Shown: one piece after another, positions 1 to 8,174 of the stretch
Numbering within the stretch: position 1 is the stretch's first letter
Layout of the letters: the number at the start of each line of letters is the position of its first letter
Origin: an uncultured Granulosicoccaceae bacterium
GTDB lineage: Bacteria > Pseudomonadota > Gammaproteobacteria > Granulosicoccales > Granulosicoccaceae
Assembly: GCA_937920585.1 (NCBI GenBank)
Contig: CAKZSB010000126.1
Span: forward strand, 1 to 47,081
DNA: 47,081 nt
Reading direction: 5' to 3'
Made by a program: the position numbers and the translations under genes
The notes under the pieces: model-generated
Told to the model about the DNA's origin: nothing
Databases searched by the model: none
Seen by the model: the letters and a program-made list of their open reading frames with translations, nothing else

Positions 1-473
1 CCGTTACCGGTGCCAATTATCCCAACGGTTGTCACGTAGCCGAAATCGAGATCGACCCGGAGACCGGTGTCACCGAGCTGGTGTCGTACACCTCGGTCGA
101 TGATCTTGGCAATGTAATCCATCCGGAACTCGTGCGCGGCCAGGTCCACGGCGGAGTCGTACAGGGTGCAGGGCAGGCATTCGGCGAGCAGATCGTCTAC
201 GACGACAGCGGTCAATTGCTATCCGGCAGTTTCATGGACTATGCGATGCCGCGTGCCGGTGCCGTACAAAAAATGCACAACGAAACCTACGCCGTGCCGA
301 CCGAGCTCAACGAGCTGGGTGCCAAAGGCGTTGGCGAATCGGGTTGCTCCGGATCACTGCCGGCGATTTCCAATGCCATGATGGACGCGCTGCGCTCTGT
401 CGGGCTGGGGCCGATGGATATGCCCTATACGCCGGACCGGCTGTGGCACGTTTTGCAAAAAGCAAAAGTGTAA
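1..473 (+). CDS. Molybdopterin-binding hydroxylase large subunit, C-terminal part (xanthine dehydrogenase/CO dehydrogenase family)
   Basis: Partial gene: the frame is open from base 3 and stops at 471-473, so the 5' end lies outside the window. The visible 157 residues match the C-terminal end of the molybdenum cofactor-binding subunit of the xanthine dehydrogenase/aldehyde oxidase/CoxL family. Diagnostic stretches are the 'DPETGVTELVSY' strand, 'HGGVVQGAGQAFGE' and 'AKGVGESGCSGSLPAISNAMMDAL'. The Glu in GVGE is the position of the catalytic base in this family. Such enzymes hydroxylate aldehydes, purines or other heteroarenes using Mo-pterin and normally work with FAD and 2Fe-2S subunits, which would lie upstream. 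The substrate cannot be told from this fragment. It is convergent with the carboxylase gene. Confidence 0.85.
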   Translation, partial: VTGANYPNGCHVAEIEIDPETGVTELVSYTSVDDLGNVIHPELVRGQVHGGVVQGAGQAFGEQIVYDDSGQLLSGSFMDYAMPRAGAVQKMHNETYAVPTELNELGAKGVGESGCSGSLPAISNAMMDALRSVGLGPMDMPYTPDRLWHVLQKAKV

Positions 474-489
474 ACAAGGGTTGTGGTGA

Positions 490-514
490 TCGGGGCGGCA
501 ATGCGGCGCCCCGA
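490..514. terminator. Hairpin between convergent genes, probable terminator
   Basis: Perfect 8-bp stem TCGGGGCG/CGCCCCGA around a 9-nt loop, in the 66-bp gap between the convergent molybdenum hydroxylase and carboxylase genes. A TTTTT run lies about 20 bases beyond on the plus strand, too far for a classical intrinsic terminator, so the terminator role rests mainly on position. Confidence 0.4.
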
Positions 515-539
515 GCGTGATGGAATCAGTGGCTTTTTC

Positions 540-3500
540 TCAGGGCCGAAACTGCAACGCCCGCGGCACCAGCCGCGACGGCTGTGACACGATCCGATAG
601 GCGATTTCCACCCATTCGCAAATATGGCTTCGGGTGTCGCGAGGATCGATCATCTCCTCCATTTGAAAACGGTTCAGCGGGCCCATGGGGCCGCGTGCGC
701 TTTCGATCCGCGCCTCCAGTTCTGCGCGCAGTGCAGCCGGGTCGGCGGCCTCGGCCAGCTGGCGTTTGTAGGCTGCCTCGATACCACCTTCCGGGGGGAT
801 GCCACCGGCGTCGGCCGCCGGCCAGACCACGCGCATACTGGGTGCTGCACGAGGCGTTGCGAAGTTGTTGCCGGCGACGCCAAAGCTGCGCCGCATAATC
901 ACGGTAAAAATCGGTATCGTTACCTGTGCAAAGGCGATCATCCATTCACCGCCTTTGCGAATAGTGCCTGCGATTTCGTGTTCCAGCCCGACGGCAAAAC
1001 CCGGATTATCGATCAGATTTAAAACGGGAATATGAAACAAATCGCACAGGTCGAGATGGCGACGCAGTTTATCGCAACCATCGGCGGTTAGTGCGCCGCC
1101 GTTTATGTGCTGGCTGTCGGACGCGATAATGCCGAGCGTGTGGCCATTGAATCGGGCAAAGCCTGTGATCTGGTCACAGCCCCACCAGCGACCGATCTCA
1201 AAAAAGGAGTCATAGTCAGCCATCAGTTCAATGGCTTTGCGGGTATCAAACGCCAGATTGCGTTTGCGCGGCACCAGGGTGAACAGTGCCTCCTCGCGCC
1301 GATTGGCCGGATCAGATTCACAGGGTGGCAGCACGGCGGGTGTTTCGTACACACTGTTGGGCAGATAGGACAGAAACTGCCGGGTCATCTGCATGGCCTC
1401 GTCTTCTGACTCGGCCAGATTGTCCACCGATCCGTTGCGACAATGAATATGCCAGCCGCCGAGGTCTTCCTTGCTGATTTCGTAGCCCATGGCGTGCTGT
1501 ACCACGGGCGGGCCGGCCACAAACAACTGAGAAATATCTTTCACCATCACCGAAAAATGGCCCAGTACGGCCTTCGCCGCACCCAGGCCAACAACGCTGC
1601 CCAGTAACACATTGACCACCGGTACAATCGACAATTGCTCTGCATACATGCTGCTGCCGAGGTGACCGGGTAAAAAGGAGCCACCACCACCTGCCACTCT
1701 GGGTTTGCCCGCCTGAATGGCGCCGCTGCTTTCCTTGGCGCTGCTGTCGCCACCCGGCTTTTGCTCTGGCACCATGGTCGCGACACTGCCGCCGCCCGAT
1801 GAACCATCGAGCAGCCGGATCGACGCCACCTTAAGTTCGATCGATAGTTTGTCGAGGTAGGTGCTTTTAGCGGCAATGGCGCCATCTGCATGGCCGCCGC
1901 GCGAAGTGAAATCATCGGCGCACACGATTGCCGGGCGACCATCGATCCTGCCGTGTCCACCGACACTGTTGGCCGGAGTGAAGGCGCTGATATCGCCTGT
2001 GTCGTTGTAGGAGGCGAAGCCGGCTACGCTGCCGACTTCGCGAAAGGTGCCATCATCGAGCAGCAGTTCAATGCGCTCGCGGCACGTCAGTTTGCCGCGG
2101 TCGCGCTGGCGGATCACACCGGGTTCTTTTGAGTTAACAGATAACCTTTCAGCTGCCATTCGGCGCAGTGTATCGATGTCAGTAAGTGTCGGTGCCCAGG
2201 TATTTTCACCGTAGCTATGCGCCGCTTGATGATCGGACTGCGCTGGTGTGATAACCGCAATGGATTGCCCGGCGGCGACCGTATCACCGACGCCCAATGT
2301 GCTGAGTGCTGAAATGGTGCCACTGCACGGGGCACTGATTATCGATTCCATTTTCATCGCACTGATGACCAGCAGCGGATCGCCTGTGGCAACCGTGTCG
2401 TGTAGCGCTACGCTTACTTCCACCACACTGCCCGCCATGCCGCATTCAACCAGTTGCTGCCCCTCATCGACTTGGAGGGTCTGGCCCGTCGATTGACCGG
2501 TGGCCGGAATATTAGCGCCATCACTTAGCACGGCGCTGGCACCGGCAAGTGTTGCCTGGCGCTGCAGGAAGGTAAGCGTATCGTGCATGGCTGCCGTGCC
2601 GGCCGGGGGCAGGGTGGTCAGCTCAGTATTGTCGGCCAGCAGGGTGGTGCGGGCATCGCCGTTTTGCACGTCGGGGTGTTCAAGAATGGCGATGAGCTGT
2701 CGCAGGTTGGTGCCCAGCCCGGCAATATGAAAGTCTGCCAGTGCTCTGCGCGTGCGTTCTATTGCGGCATGCAGTGATGATGCGGCACCGGTGCTGCCAA
2801 TCACCTTGGCCAGTAATGGATCAAACTGGCTGGCCGGCGTGTAGCCAACGTAGCCTGTTGCATCGACGCGAATGCCGGCCCCGGAAGGTTCCTTGTAGGC
2901 AGTTAAGGTGCCACTGCCATGGGCAACCACACGGGCTTGAACCGCGTAGCCGCGTGGTGTTCCCACCGACTGCTGGTTCGCGAGGCCGAGGTCGGCAAGC
3001 GAGTGGCCGGCGGCGATATGAAATTGCGCCTCCACCAGATCAATGCCGCTGACTACCTCGGTTACGGTGTGTTCTACCTGAATACGCGGATTGCATTCGA
3101 TGAAAAAGTATTGATCACTCTCGGGTAACACCAGGAACTCAACGGTGCCGGCGTTGAGGTAACCGCAATTTTCGGCAAGCTTCAGTGCATCGTTCAGCAA
3201 TGCTTCACGCATGGGTACGCCAAGGTTCGGTGCCGGCGCAATCTCCACAACCTTCTGGTTGCGCAGTTGCACCGAACAGTCGCGCTCGTGAATGTGGATG
3301 CAGTTACCGCTGCTGTCGGCGAGAATCTGCACCTCGATATGACGGGGTCGCTCAATCAGTTTTTCCATAAAGATTTCTGCACTGCCGAAGGCTGCCGCCG
3401 CCTCACTGCCGCAACGCTCGAAGGCCTCGGCCATGTCGGCGGCACCGTGGACCGCGCGCATGCCGCTGCCACCGCCGCCGGCCGAAGCTTTCAGCATCAC

Positions 3501-3974
3501 CGGATAGCCGATCGTCGCCGCAAGGGCTGTGGCCGCCTCATGACCGGTGAGCGCATTGTCGCTGCCCGGGATGGTCGGTATATCGAGTGAGCGCGCCAGT
3601 TGCCTTGCGGAAACCTTATCGCCAAACAGTGCCAGCGTATCGGCGGCGGGGCCGATAAACACCAGCCCGGCCTGCTCACAGGCGCGTGCGAAGGCCGCAT
3701 TCTCACTGAGAAAGCCATAGCCCGGGTGTACGCAGTCACACTGGTGCTGCACCGCCAGTTGCACAATTGCCTCCACGTTCAGGTAGTCGGCCACCGGATC
3801 CATCCCGGTGGCGGGCAATTGTGCGCTGGCATCGCATTGCCTGATGTGCAGTGATGCACGGTCGGCGGCGGAATAGATCGCCACCGACTGCATGCCGAGC
3901 GCGGCTGCAGCAGAGGCGATGCGCACTGCAATCTCGCCGCGGTTGGCGATTAGAACTCGGGTGTGCAGCGGCAT
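540..3974 (-). CDS. Single-chain biotin-dependent acyl-CoA carboxylase (biotin carboxylase + biotinyl + carboxyltransferase)
   Basis: 1144 residues with all three activities of a biotin-dependent carboxylase in one chain. Residues 1-450 are the biotin carboxylase: the N-terminal 'VLIANRGEIAVRI', the glycine-rich ATP-grasp loop 'KASAGGGGSGM' near 162-172 and 'FIECNPRIQVEHTVTE' near 291-306. Residues 505-575 are the biotinyl domain, with the biotin-accepting lysine in 'AMKM' (K541). Residues 600-1120 are the carboxyltransferase, including 'GGGGSFLPG', 'VLGSVVGLGAAKAV' and 'NLIDNPGFAVG'. The enzyme carboxylates an acyl-CoA; the substrate (acetyl-, propionyl-, methylcrotonyl- or geranyl-CoA) cannot be read directly. 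Most bacterial relatives split these activities over two chains. The ATG start at 3974 is supported by the conserved beginning of the biotin carboxylase domain. Confidence 0.9.
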   Translation of the reverse strand: MPLHTRVLIANRGEIAVRIASAAAALGMQSVAIYSAADRASLHIRQCDASAQLPATGMDPVADYLNVEAIVQLAVQHQCDCVHPGYGFLSENAAFARACEQAGLVFIGPAADTLALFGDKVSARQLARSLDIPTIPGSDNALTGHEAATALAATIGYPVMLKASAGGGGSGMRAVHGAADMAEAFERCGSEAAAAFGSAEIFMEKLIERPRHIEVQILADSSGNCIHIHERDCSVQLRNQKVVEIAPAPNLGVPMREALLNDALKLAENCGYLNAGTVEFLVLPESDQYFFIECNPRIQVEHTVTEVVSGIDLVEAQFHIAAGHSLADLGLANQQSVGTPRGYAVQARVVAHGSGTLTAYKEPSGAGIRVDATGYVGYTPASQFDPLLAKVIGSTGAASSLHAAIERTRRALADFHIAGLGTNLRQLIAILEHPDVQNGDARTTLLADNTELTTLPPAGTAAMHDTLTFLQRQATLAGASAVLSDGANIPATGQSTGQTLQVDEGQQLVECGMAGSVVEVSVALHDTVATGDPLLVISAMKMESIISAPCSGTISALSTLGVGDTVAAGQSIAVITPAQSDHQAAHSYGENTWAPTLTDIDTLRRMAAERLSVNSKEPGVIRQRDRGKLTCRERIELLLDDGTFREVGSVAGFASYNDTGDISAFTPANSVGGHGRIDGRPAIVCADDFTSRGGHADGAIAAKSTYLDKLSIELKVASIRLLDGSSGGGSVATMVPEQKPGGDSSAKESSGAIQAGKPRVAGGGGSFLPGHLGSSMYAEQLSIVPVVNVLLGSVVGLGAAKAVLGHFSVMVKDISQLFVAGPPVVQHAMGYEISKEDLGGWHIHCRNGSVDNLAESEDEAMQMTRQFLSYLPNSVYETPAVLPPCESDPANRREEALFTLVPRKRNLAFDTRKAIELMADYDSFFEIGRWWGCDQITGFARFNGHTLGIIASDSQHINGGALTADGCDKLRRHLDLCDLFHIPVLNLIDNPGFAVGLEHEIAGTIRKGGEWMIAFAQVTIPIFTVIMRRSFGVAGNNFATPRAAPSMRVVWPAADAGGIPPEGGIEAAYKRQLAEAADPAALRAELEARIESARGPMGPLNRFQMEEMIDPRDTRSHICEWVEIAYRIVSQPSRLVPRALQFRP

Positions 3975-4131
3975 CGGCTTTCCTCAGGGGTGTTTTGTGT
4001 GCGCCTGCCATTCGCCTGCACAGCACTGCGCTGCGACGGGCGCGCGCCTATGGCTAAAATTGTGGCTTGAAATGCGCACGGCAGGGGTTGATGATACCCG
4101 ATTAACAAAGCAACCCGGCGAGCAAGTCCAC

Positions 4132-4749
4132 GTGTCTGACACCATCGATTACTACTTTACCTGTGCATCACCGTTTGTATACCTGGGTCACCGGGCACTG
4201 CTGGCGTTGGCCGAAAAACACCAAAAGACAGTCGCGTTCAAGCCGTTTAACATCGCCGATGTCTGGGCTGAGTCGGGTGCTGTGCCGATCCCGCAACGCC
4301 CGGCGGTGCGGCAGCGCTATCGACTGATCGAACTGCAGCGCATGGCGCACATTCGGGGGCGCGATATCAACATTCAGCCCGCGCACTTTCCCACTGACCC
4401 CACGCGTGCTGACCTGTGCTGCGCAGCGCTGGTCGCAACGGGTCAGAGCCCGGCAGTTTTTCTAACCTCGGTGGGCGAGGCGCTTTGGGAAAAAGAGCAG
4501 CAGATCGCCGATGATGAAGTACTGGCGCGCCTGCTTGGCGAAGCCGGGCACGACGCCAGTGCGATACTTCAGGCGGCCAGTGGCGATGAGGCCGCCGCGA
4601 TTCGCGCGGCCAATTCGAAACAGGCCGTCGCGGCCGACGCGATTGGCGCACCGACCTATGTCTACGACGGTGAGGTATTCTGGGGGCAGGATCGGCTCGA
4701 CTATCTCGATGCGATGATTGCCTCAGGGCGCGCTGCGTTCAGTTCCTGA
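4132..4749 (+). CDS. DsbA-fold 2-hydroxychromene-2-carboxylate isomerase family protein
   Basis: The family resemblance covers the whole chain. It begins with 'TIDYYFTCASPFVYLGH', the usual YF-x-SP-x-x-YL opening of 2-hydroxychromene-2-carboxylate isomerases, and ends with 'IGAPTYVYDGEVFWGQDRLDYL', the thioredoxin-fold cis-proline strand plus the FWGQDR signature. Homologues isomerise hydroxychromene carboxylates in naphthalene-type degradation using glutathione, or act as related GST kappa-class enzymes. The frame is open from 3892, but those early codons overlap the divergent carboxylase gene. The GTG at 4132 lies just before the conserved domain; an ATG at 4072 would add 20 residues. The enoyl-CoA hydratase follows after 45 bp, so the two are probably cotranscribed. 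Confidence 0.8.
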   Translation: MSDTIDYYFTCASPFVYLGHRALLALAEKHQKTVAFKPFNIADVWAESGAVPIPQRPAVRQRYRLIELQRMAHIRGRDINIQPAHFPTDPTRADLCCAALVATGQSPAVFLTSVGEALWEKEQQIADDEVLARLLGEAGHDASAILQAASGDEAAAIRAANSKQAVAADAIGAPTYVYDGEVFWGQDRLDYLDAMIASGRAAFSS

Positions 4750-4794
4750 GTCGCCGTCCCGAGACTGCCCGATAAAAATTCTGTTGGAGGAAAA

Positions 4795-5592
4795 ATGAGC
4801 CAGGATCTGCTGGAGACAATCGACGATGGTATCGCCACCATCACGATGAATCGGCCCGAGGCGCGCAACGCGCTGACTCGCGAAATGATGTACGGGCTGC
4901 GCGAATCCCTGCCGAGGCTGGCTGCGGATTCGTCGGTTCGCGTCGTCGTGCTGACTGGTGCCGGCGGGGCGTTTTGCGCCGGCGGGGACGTGAAGGCTTT
5001 TGCCAAAGCCGCAGCCGAAGGCGCGTCGATGTCGTTCGATCAAAAATCCCACGACCTGCGCGAACGCATGGAAGTCAGCCGTGTGCTTCACGAAATGCCC
5101 AAACCGACGCTTGCCGTGATTCCCGGCCCCGCAGCCGGGGCCGGTTTGTCGATGGCGCTGGCTTGCGACATGCGTATAGCCGTCTCCGGCGCCAAAATGA
5201 CAACCGCTTTTTCAAAGGTTGGTTTGTCCGGAGATTTTGGCGGTAGCTATTTTCTCAGTCACCTGGTCGGCACCGGCAAGGCACGCGAGTTGTATTTTAC
5301 CGGCCGGGTGCTGTCCGCCGAAGAGGCACTGGAGCTTGGCATGGTGAACAGAGTGGTGGCAGAAAAAGAATTGCAGGCCGCCGCTTTGGCATTTGCGCGT
5401 GAACTCGCCACACTGCCAACGGTGGCGGTGGGTTATATGAAAAAGAATCTGAACAAGGCACTGGCGGGCTCACTCAGTGATGTACTGGATTATGAGGCAA
5501 TCCATATGATTCGCACTTTCGACACCGAAGATCATAAAGGGGCCGCAGCCGCTTTTGTGGAAAAGCGAGCGCCGGAGTTTTCAGGGAAGTAG
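4795..5592 (+). CDS. Enoyl-CoA hydratase/isomerase (crotonase) family protein
   Basis: 265 residues, the usual length for the family. A good ribosome binding site (GGAGG) precedes the ATG. Crotonase landmarks are 'TITMNRPEARNAL', the oxyanion-hole segment 'GAGGAFCAGGDVKAFAK' and 'PGPAAGAGLSMALACDMRIA'. The segment 'FSKVGLSGDFGGSYFL' aligns with the second catalytic region. The two glutamates of a classical enoyl-CoA hydratase are not evident at their usual places, and Asp in 'SGDFGG' may take part instead, so hydration is not assured; isomerisation or hydrolysis of an acyl-CoA is equally possible. With the upstream isomerase and the divergent carboxylase it suggests a CoA-thioester degradation route. 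Confidence 0.88.
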   Translation: MSQDLLETIDDGIATITMNRPEARNALTREMMYGLRESLPRLAADSSVRVVVLTGAGGAFCAGGDVKAFAKAAAEGASMSFDQKSHDLRERMEVSRVLHEMPKPTLAVIPGPAAGAGLSMALACDMRIAVSGAKMTTAFSKVGLSGDFGGSYFLSHLVGTGKARELYFTGRVLSAEEALELGMVNRVVAEKELQAAALAFARELATLPTVAVGYMKKNLNKALAGSLSDVLDYEAIHMIRTFDTEDHKGAAAAFVEKRAPEFSGK

Positions 5593-5737
5593 TTTCATTC
5601 GACTCGGCGACAAAACACGATATAGGCACTGGCCTCATGTCGACAATCCGGTCGATGGAGTCTGTGCCTGGTTGCACTGCCTCCGGTTACCAAATCCTCA
5701 CCGCGTAGTCATCCACGGAATTCATTCGTAATCTATA

Positions 5738-5754
5738 TGGACTATCGTAGTCCA
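5738..5754. promoter_or_regulatory. Inverted repeat upstream of the LuxR-type gene, possible operator
   Basis: TGGACTATCGTAGTCCA is a perfect inverted repeat with 7-bp arms and a 3-base centre, 55 bp upstream of the LuxR-type gene's ATG. No U-run follows, so it reads better as a DNA operator than as a terminator. Which protein binds is not known. Confidence 0.4.
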
Positions 5755-5809
5755 ACAATTGGTATGTATGTGCGCAGTTTGTGGTAAGACGTAAAAAAGG
5801 AAAACAACA

Positions 5810-6952
5810 ATGGATCAAAGCCTGATAACCAGTCTTTACTCGACGGCGCAATCCAAAGAGAAATGGCCGGTATTACTCGATCAACTCCATCCCGTTGTCA
5901 ACGCGTCTTCAGCGGTGCTAATGGTGGTAGATGCCTGGTGAGACGGCCAGCGGCCGCCATACCAGTTCGGTGCCGTCTGTTCTGGAATGGACGCGGAGAA
6001 AATGGAGATCTACAACGAGAAGTACTCTCATCTGGAACGTGGTCACGTATTGCAATGCGTCGACAGCGAGCCGCAAACCATGGTGGTTGATCCCGCCTTC
6101 AGGAATAAAGCTGAAATCTCTGCGCGTCTGGATGTCGCTTTCGCGATTGAAGAGCTCGGCATATTTCACCGCTTCGGGGTTCGTCTCAACAAAGACAAGG
6201 CATGGCAGGATCTGATCGCCTTCCAGTACGATGTAAAACGCGGTAACGCGACCAGTGAAGAGTTTGCCCGGCTTAAACCCTATCTTCCTCACCTTGCGCA
6301 ATCTATAGAGCTTGGGCGAATGTATGACCAGATTCGCGATCGATACAACGCCGTGCTCAGTATGCTGGATCACGTGTCTATAGGGATGATTATTCTAGCA
6401 AGCGATACCAGTGTGTTGGTATGCAATTCCTACGCGCAGGCCGTTATGAGCAACAACCCTTGTCTGGCTATTCATCGCAATGGAAAGCTAATAGTGCCGG
6501 GTAAGCAGGGAATGCTTACCGCCATAATGGAGAATGTTCGTAACGTGCGTGTAGAGGGTGGCATGCCCAAACAGTACCTGCGGCTGGGGTCCGGGGAGGA
6601 TAAAACCGGTTTGTTGCTGGAGTTCTCATCGGTTGTCGATGGCGGCAATGAAACTGATTTTACCGCCGATTGTACATTCGTGCTGCTCGTTGATCCGGAT
6701 ACACCGGTCTCTTTGAACGAACAAGGTATATCAGCGGTTTATTCTTTTACGCAAACCGAGATGCAGATTGCGCGGATGCTCAGTGACGGGCACAACTATT
6801 CCAGTATTGCCGCGGTTCGCGACCGAAGCGTCGATACTGTCAAAAGCCAGATAAAATCGATTTACCGCAAGGCACATACCTCGACCAGAGCCGGCTTCAT
6901 TCGACGTATGTTATCGATATCGCTTCCGTTTACCGACGACAAACCGGAATAG
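5810..6952 (+). pseudogene. LuxR-family transcriptional regulator interrupted by an in-frame TGA
   Basis: From ATG 5810 (preceded by AAAAAAGGAAA) the frame encodes 43 residues typical of the start of LuxR-type regulators ('MDQSLITSLYSTAQ', 'KWPVLLDQLHPVVNASSAVLMVVDAW') and then meets TGA at 5939-5941. Exactly the same frame continues with 'DGQRPPYQFGAVCSGMDAEKMEIYNEKY', which is what the family has next, and ends in a helix-turn-helix: 'FTQTEMQIARMLSDGHNYSSIAAVRDRSVDTVKSQIKSIYRKAHTSTRAGFIRRM' (given in part; near 6740-6920). The fault is therefore one nonsense codon in an otherwise intact 380-codon gene. Reinitiation at ATG 5987 would give a 321-residue protein keeping the DNA-binding domain. 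A sequencing error is also possible. The isonitrile hydratase gene lies 72 bp downstream. Confidence 0.75.
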
Positions 6953-7024
6953 GCGCAGAATGGTCATTGCGTATGTCCCGAGCCATTGCATTACACTGGT
7001 ACACCCGTAGCGGATTTGAACTCA

Positions 7025-7699
7025 ATGCATATTGGCTTGCTGGTTTTTCCGAATATCACACAACTCGACATGACCGGCCCCTATGAGGTCTTTATCAAGT
7101 ATCCGGATTGCACGGTCCATCTGATCTGGAAGTCACGAGATCCGGTTGCGGCCGGGGGTGGCATGCAAATCATACCGACAACCACGTATGCCGAATGTCC
7201 TGATCTGGATATCATTTGTGTGCCGGGTGGTGCGGGTATGAATCCGCTGCTCAACGATGTCGAGACGCTGGAATTCATAAAGCGTATGGCTTTTAGCGCT
7301 CGATATGTCACGTCAGTTTGCACCGGTTCACTGGTGCTCGGTGCTGCCGGTTTGCTTGATGGCAAGCGCGCTACTACGCACTGGATGTCGCATGAAATGC
7401 TGGCCGAGTTTGGCGCCATTCCCGTCTCTGATCGGGTAGTGCAGGACGGCAATATAATTACTGGCGGCGGAGTGACCGCCGGTATCGATTTTGCCCTTGT
7501 CCTGGCCAGGGAGATTTATGGCGCTCGCGCTGCACAAAAAATGCAACTGGCGATCGAATACGATCCACAGCCGCCCTTCGAATCCGGTTCTCCATCATCA
7601 GCACCTGCCGATCTGGTTGCAGAGGTGCGTGCCTTGGGCAAGCAGCGACAGGATGAGCGCCTTGCTCTGGTTGAGCAGGCGGCAGCCAAGAGACGCTAG
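7025..7699 (+). CDS. inhA: Isonitrile hydratase (DJ-1/PfpI superfamily)
   Basis: 224 residues from ATG 7025. The resemblance to Pseudomonas putida isonitrile hydratase runs end to end: 'GLLVFPNITQLDMTGPYEV', 'VHLIWK', 'SARYVTSVCTGSLVLGAAGLL', 'RATTHW' and 'DGNIITGGGVTAGIDFAL'. D15 and C99 correspond to the Asp17 and Cys101 known to be needed in the Pseudomonas enzyme, which hydrates isonitriles to N-substituted formamides in the cytoplasm. The conserved region begins right at this ATG, so it is preferred over the in-frame TTG at 6986. The gene sits 72 bp after the LuxR-type regulator, which may control it. A broader DJ-1/PfpI role cannot be excluded, but the match is unusually specific. Confidence 0.87.
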   Translation: MHIGLLVFPNITQLDMTGPYEVFIKYPDCTVHLIWKSRDPVAAGGGMQIIPTTTYAECPDLDIICVPGGAGMNPLLNDVETLEFIKRMAFSARYVTSVCTGSLVLGAAGLLDGKRATTHWMSHEMLAEFGAIPVSDRVVQDGNIITGGGVTAGIDFALVLAREIYGARAAQKMQLAIEYDPQPPFESGSPSSAPADLVAEVRALGKQRQDERLALVEQAAAKRR

Positions 7700-8063
7700 T
7701 GGGCCAGCCCTGTTCACTGACGGGCCTGAGAGCAACGGTATGAAATGCGCCGCAACAGCCCACGAGCGATGTGATTGAAAAAAGGCGCGAGAAATCATGA
7801 GAGCTGGAATCTGGCTCCCAAGGCACATGGGGAGGTTCGTATCAGGTCATCAATTGGGGTGTTCACTGCCGAAAATCAATTTAGGCATCGCAATCCCATC
7901 CAGGTATTGAGCCCGACGATAAAGGCGAAACTCCCGTTTTAATACCGGTCACCTGATCCGCAATGACAATCGTGCCGGACTGAAATCCGCCAGCTGCCGG
8001 GATAGCTAGATCGCCCTTCTAACCACAGCAAGCTGAACTCGGTGTTCCTGCGCAGTGCGTTGC
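7700..8063. other. Gene-free stretch between inhA and the lipoprotein gene
   Basis: About 360 bp without a convincing gene. A 38-codon frame from ATG 7798 has no recognisable relatives and poor start context. I see no strong terminator for inhA and no RNA gene here. Regulatory elements appear only at the right-hand end, listed separately. Confidence 0.5.
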
Positions 8064-8095
8064 AGTGCAAATGGGGAAATTCCCCCAATTGCACT
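8064..8095. promoter_or_regulatory. Long imperfect palindrome overlapping a -35 box, possible operator
   Basis: The arms AGTGCAA-ATGGGGAA and ATTCCCCC-AA-TTGCACT form a near-perfect inverted repeat of about 32 bp. The right arm contains the TTGCAC that serves as -35 of the promoter proposed for the lipoprotein gene, so a protein bound here could block or guide RNA polymerase. Confidence 0.45.
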
Positions 8096-8117
8096 GAAGC
8101 CAGCATCGCCTTATAAA
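8089..8117 (+). promoter_or_regulatory. Candidate sigma-70 promoter of the lipoprotein gene
   Basis: TTGCAC, 17-bp spacer, TATAAA. The -10 box matches five of six consensus bases; the -35 box is weak. Transcription would begin near 8124, about 50 bases before the ATG at 8175. Confidence 0.45.
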
Positions 8118-8154
8118 TACGGACACACCCTGTGGTGTATTTAGAAAGTGTGTC
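8115..8154 (+). promoter_or_regulatory. Overlapping hairpins in the lipoprotein 5' leader
   Basis: AAATAC (8115-8120) can pair with GTATTT (8137-8142), with further pairing of ACACA to TGTG inside. GACACAC (8122-8128) can instead pair with GTGTGTC (8148-8154). The two folds share bases and exclude one another. They end just before the AAAGGGAG ribosome binding site at 8156-8163. Confidence 0.35.
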
Positions 8155-8174
8155 TAAAGGGAGTATTGAATATC

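Noticed and set aside
5939-5941. The TGA in the LuxR-type gene as selenocysteine or tryptophan recoding
   Set aside because: Other genes in the window end normally at TGA, no SECIS-like hairpin is evident just downstream, and LuxR-type proteins do not carry selenocysteine.
7798-7914. Short frame after inhA as a small gene or transposase remnant
   Set aside because: No ribosome binding site, no recognisable relatives and no inverted repeats around it.
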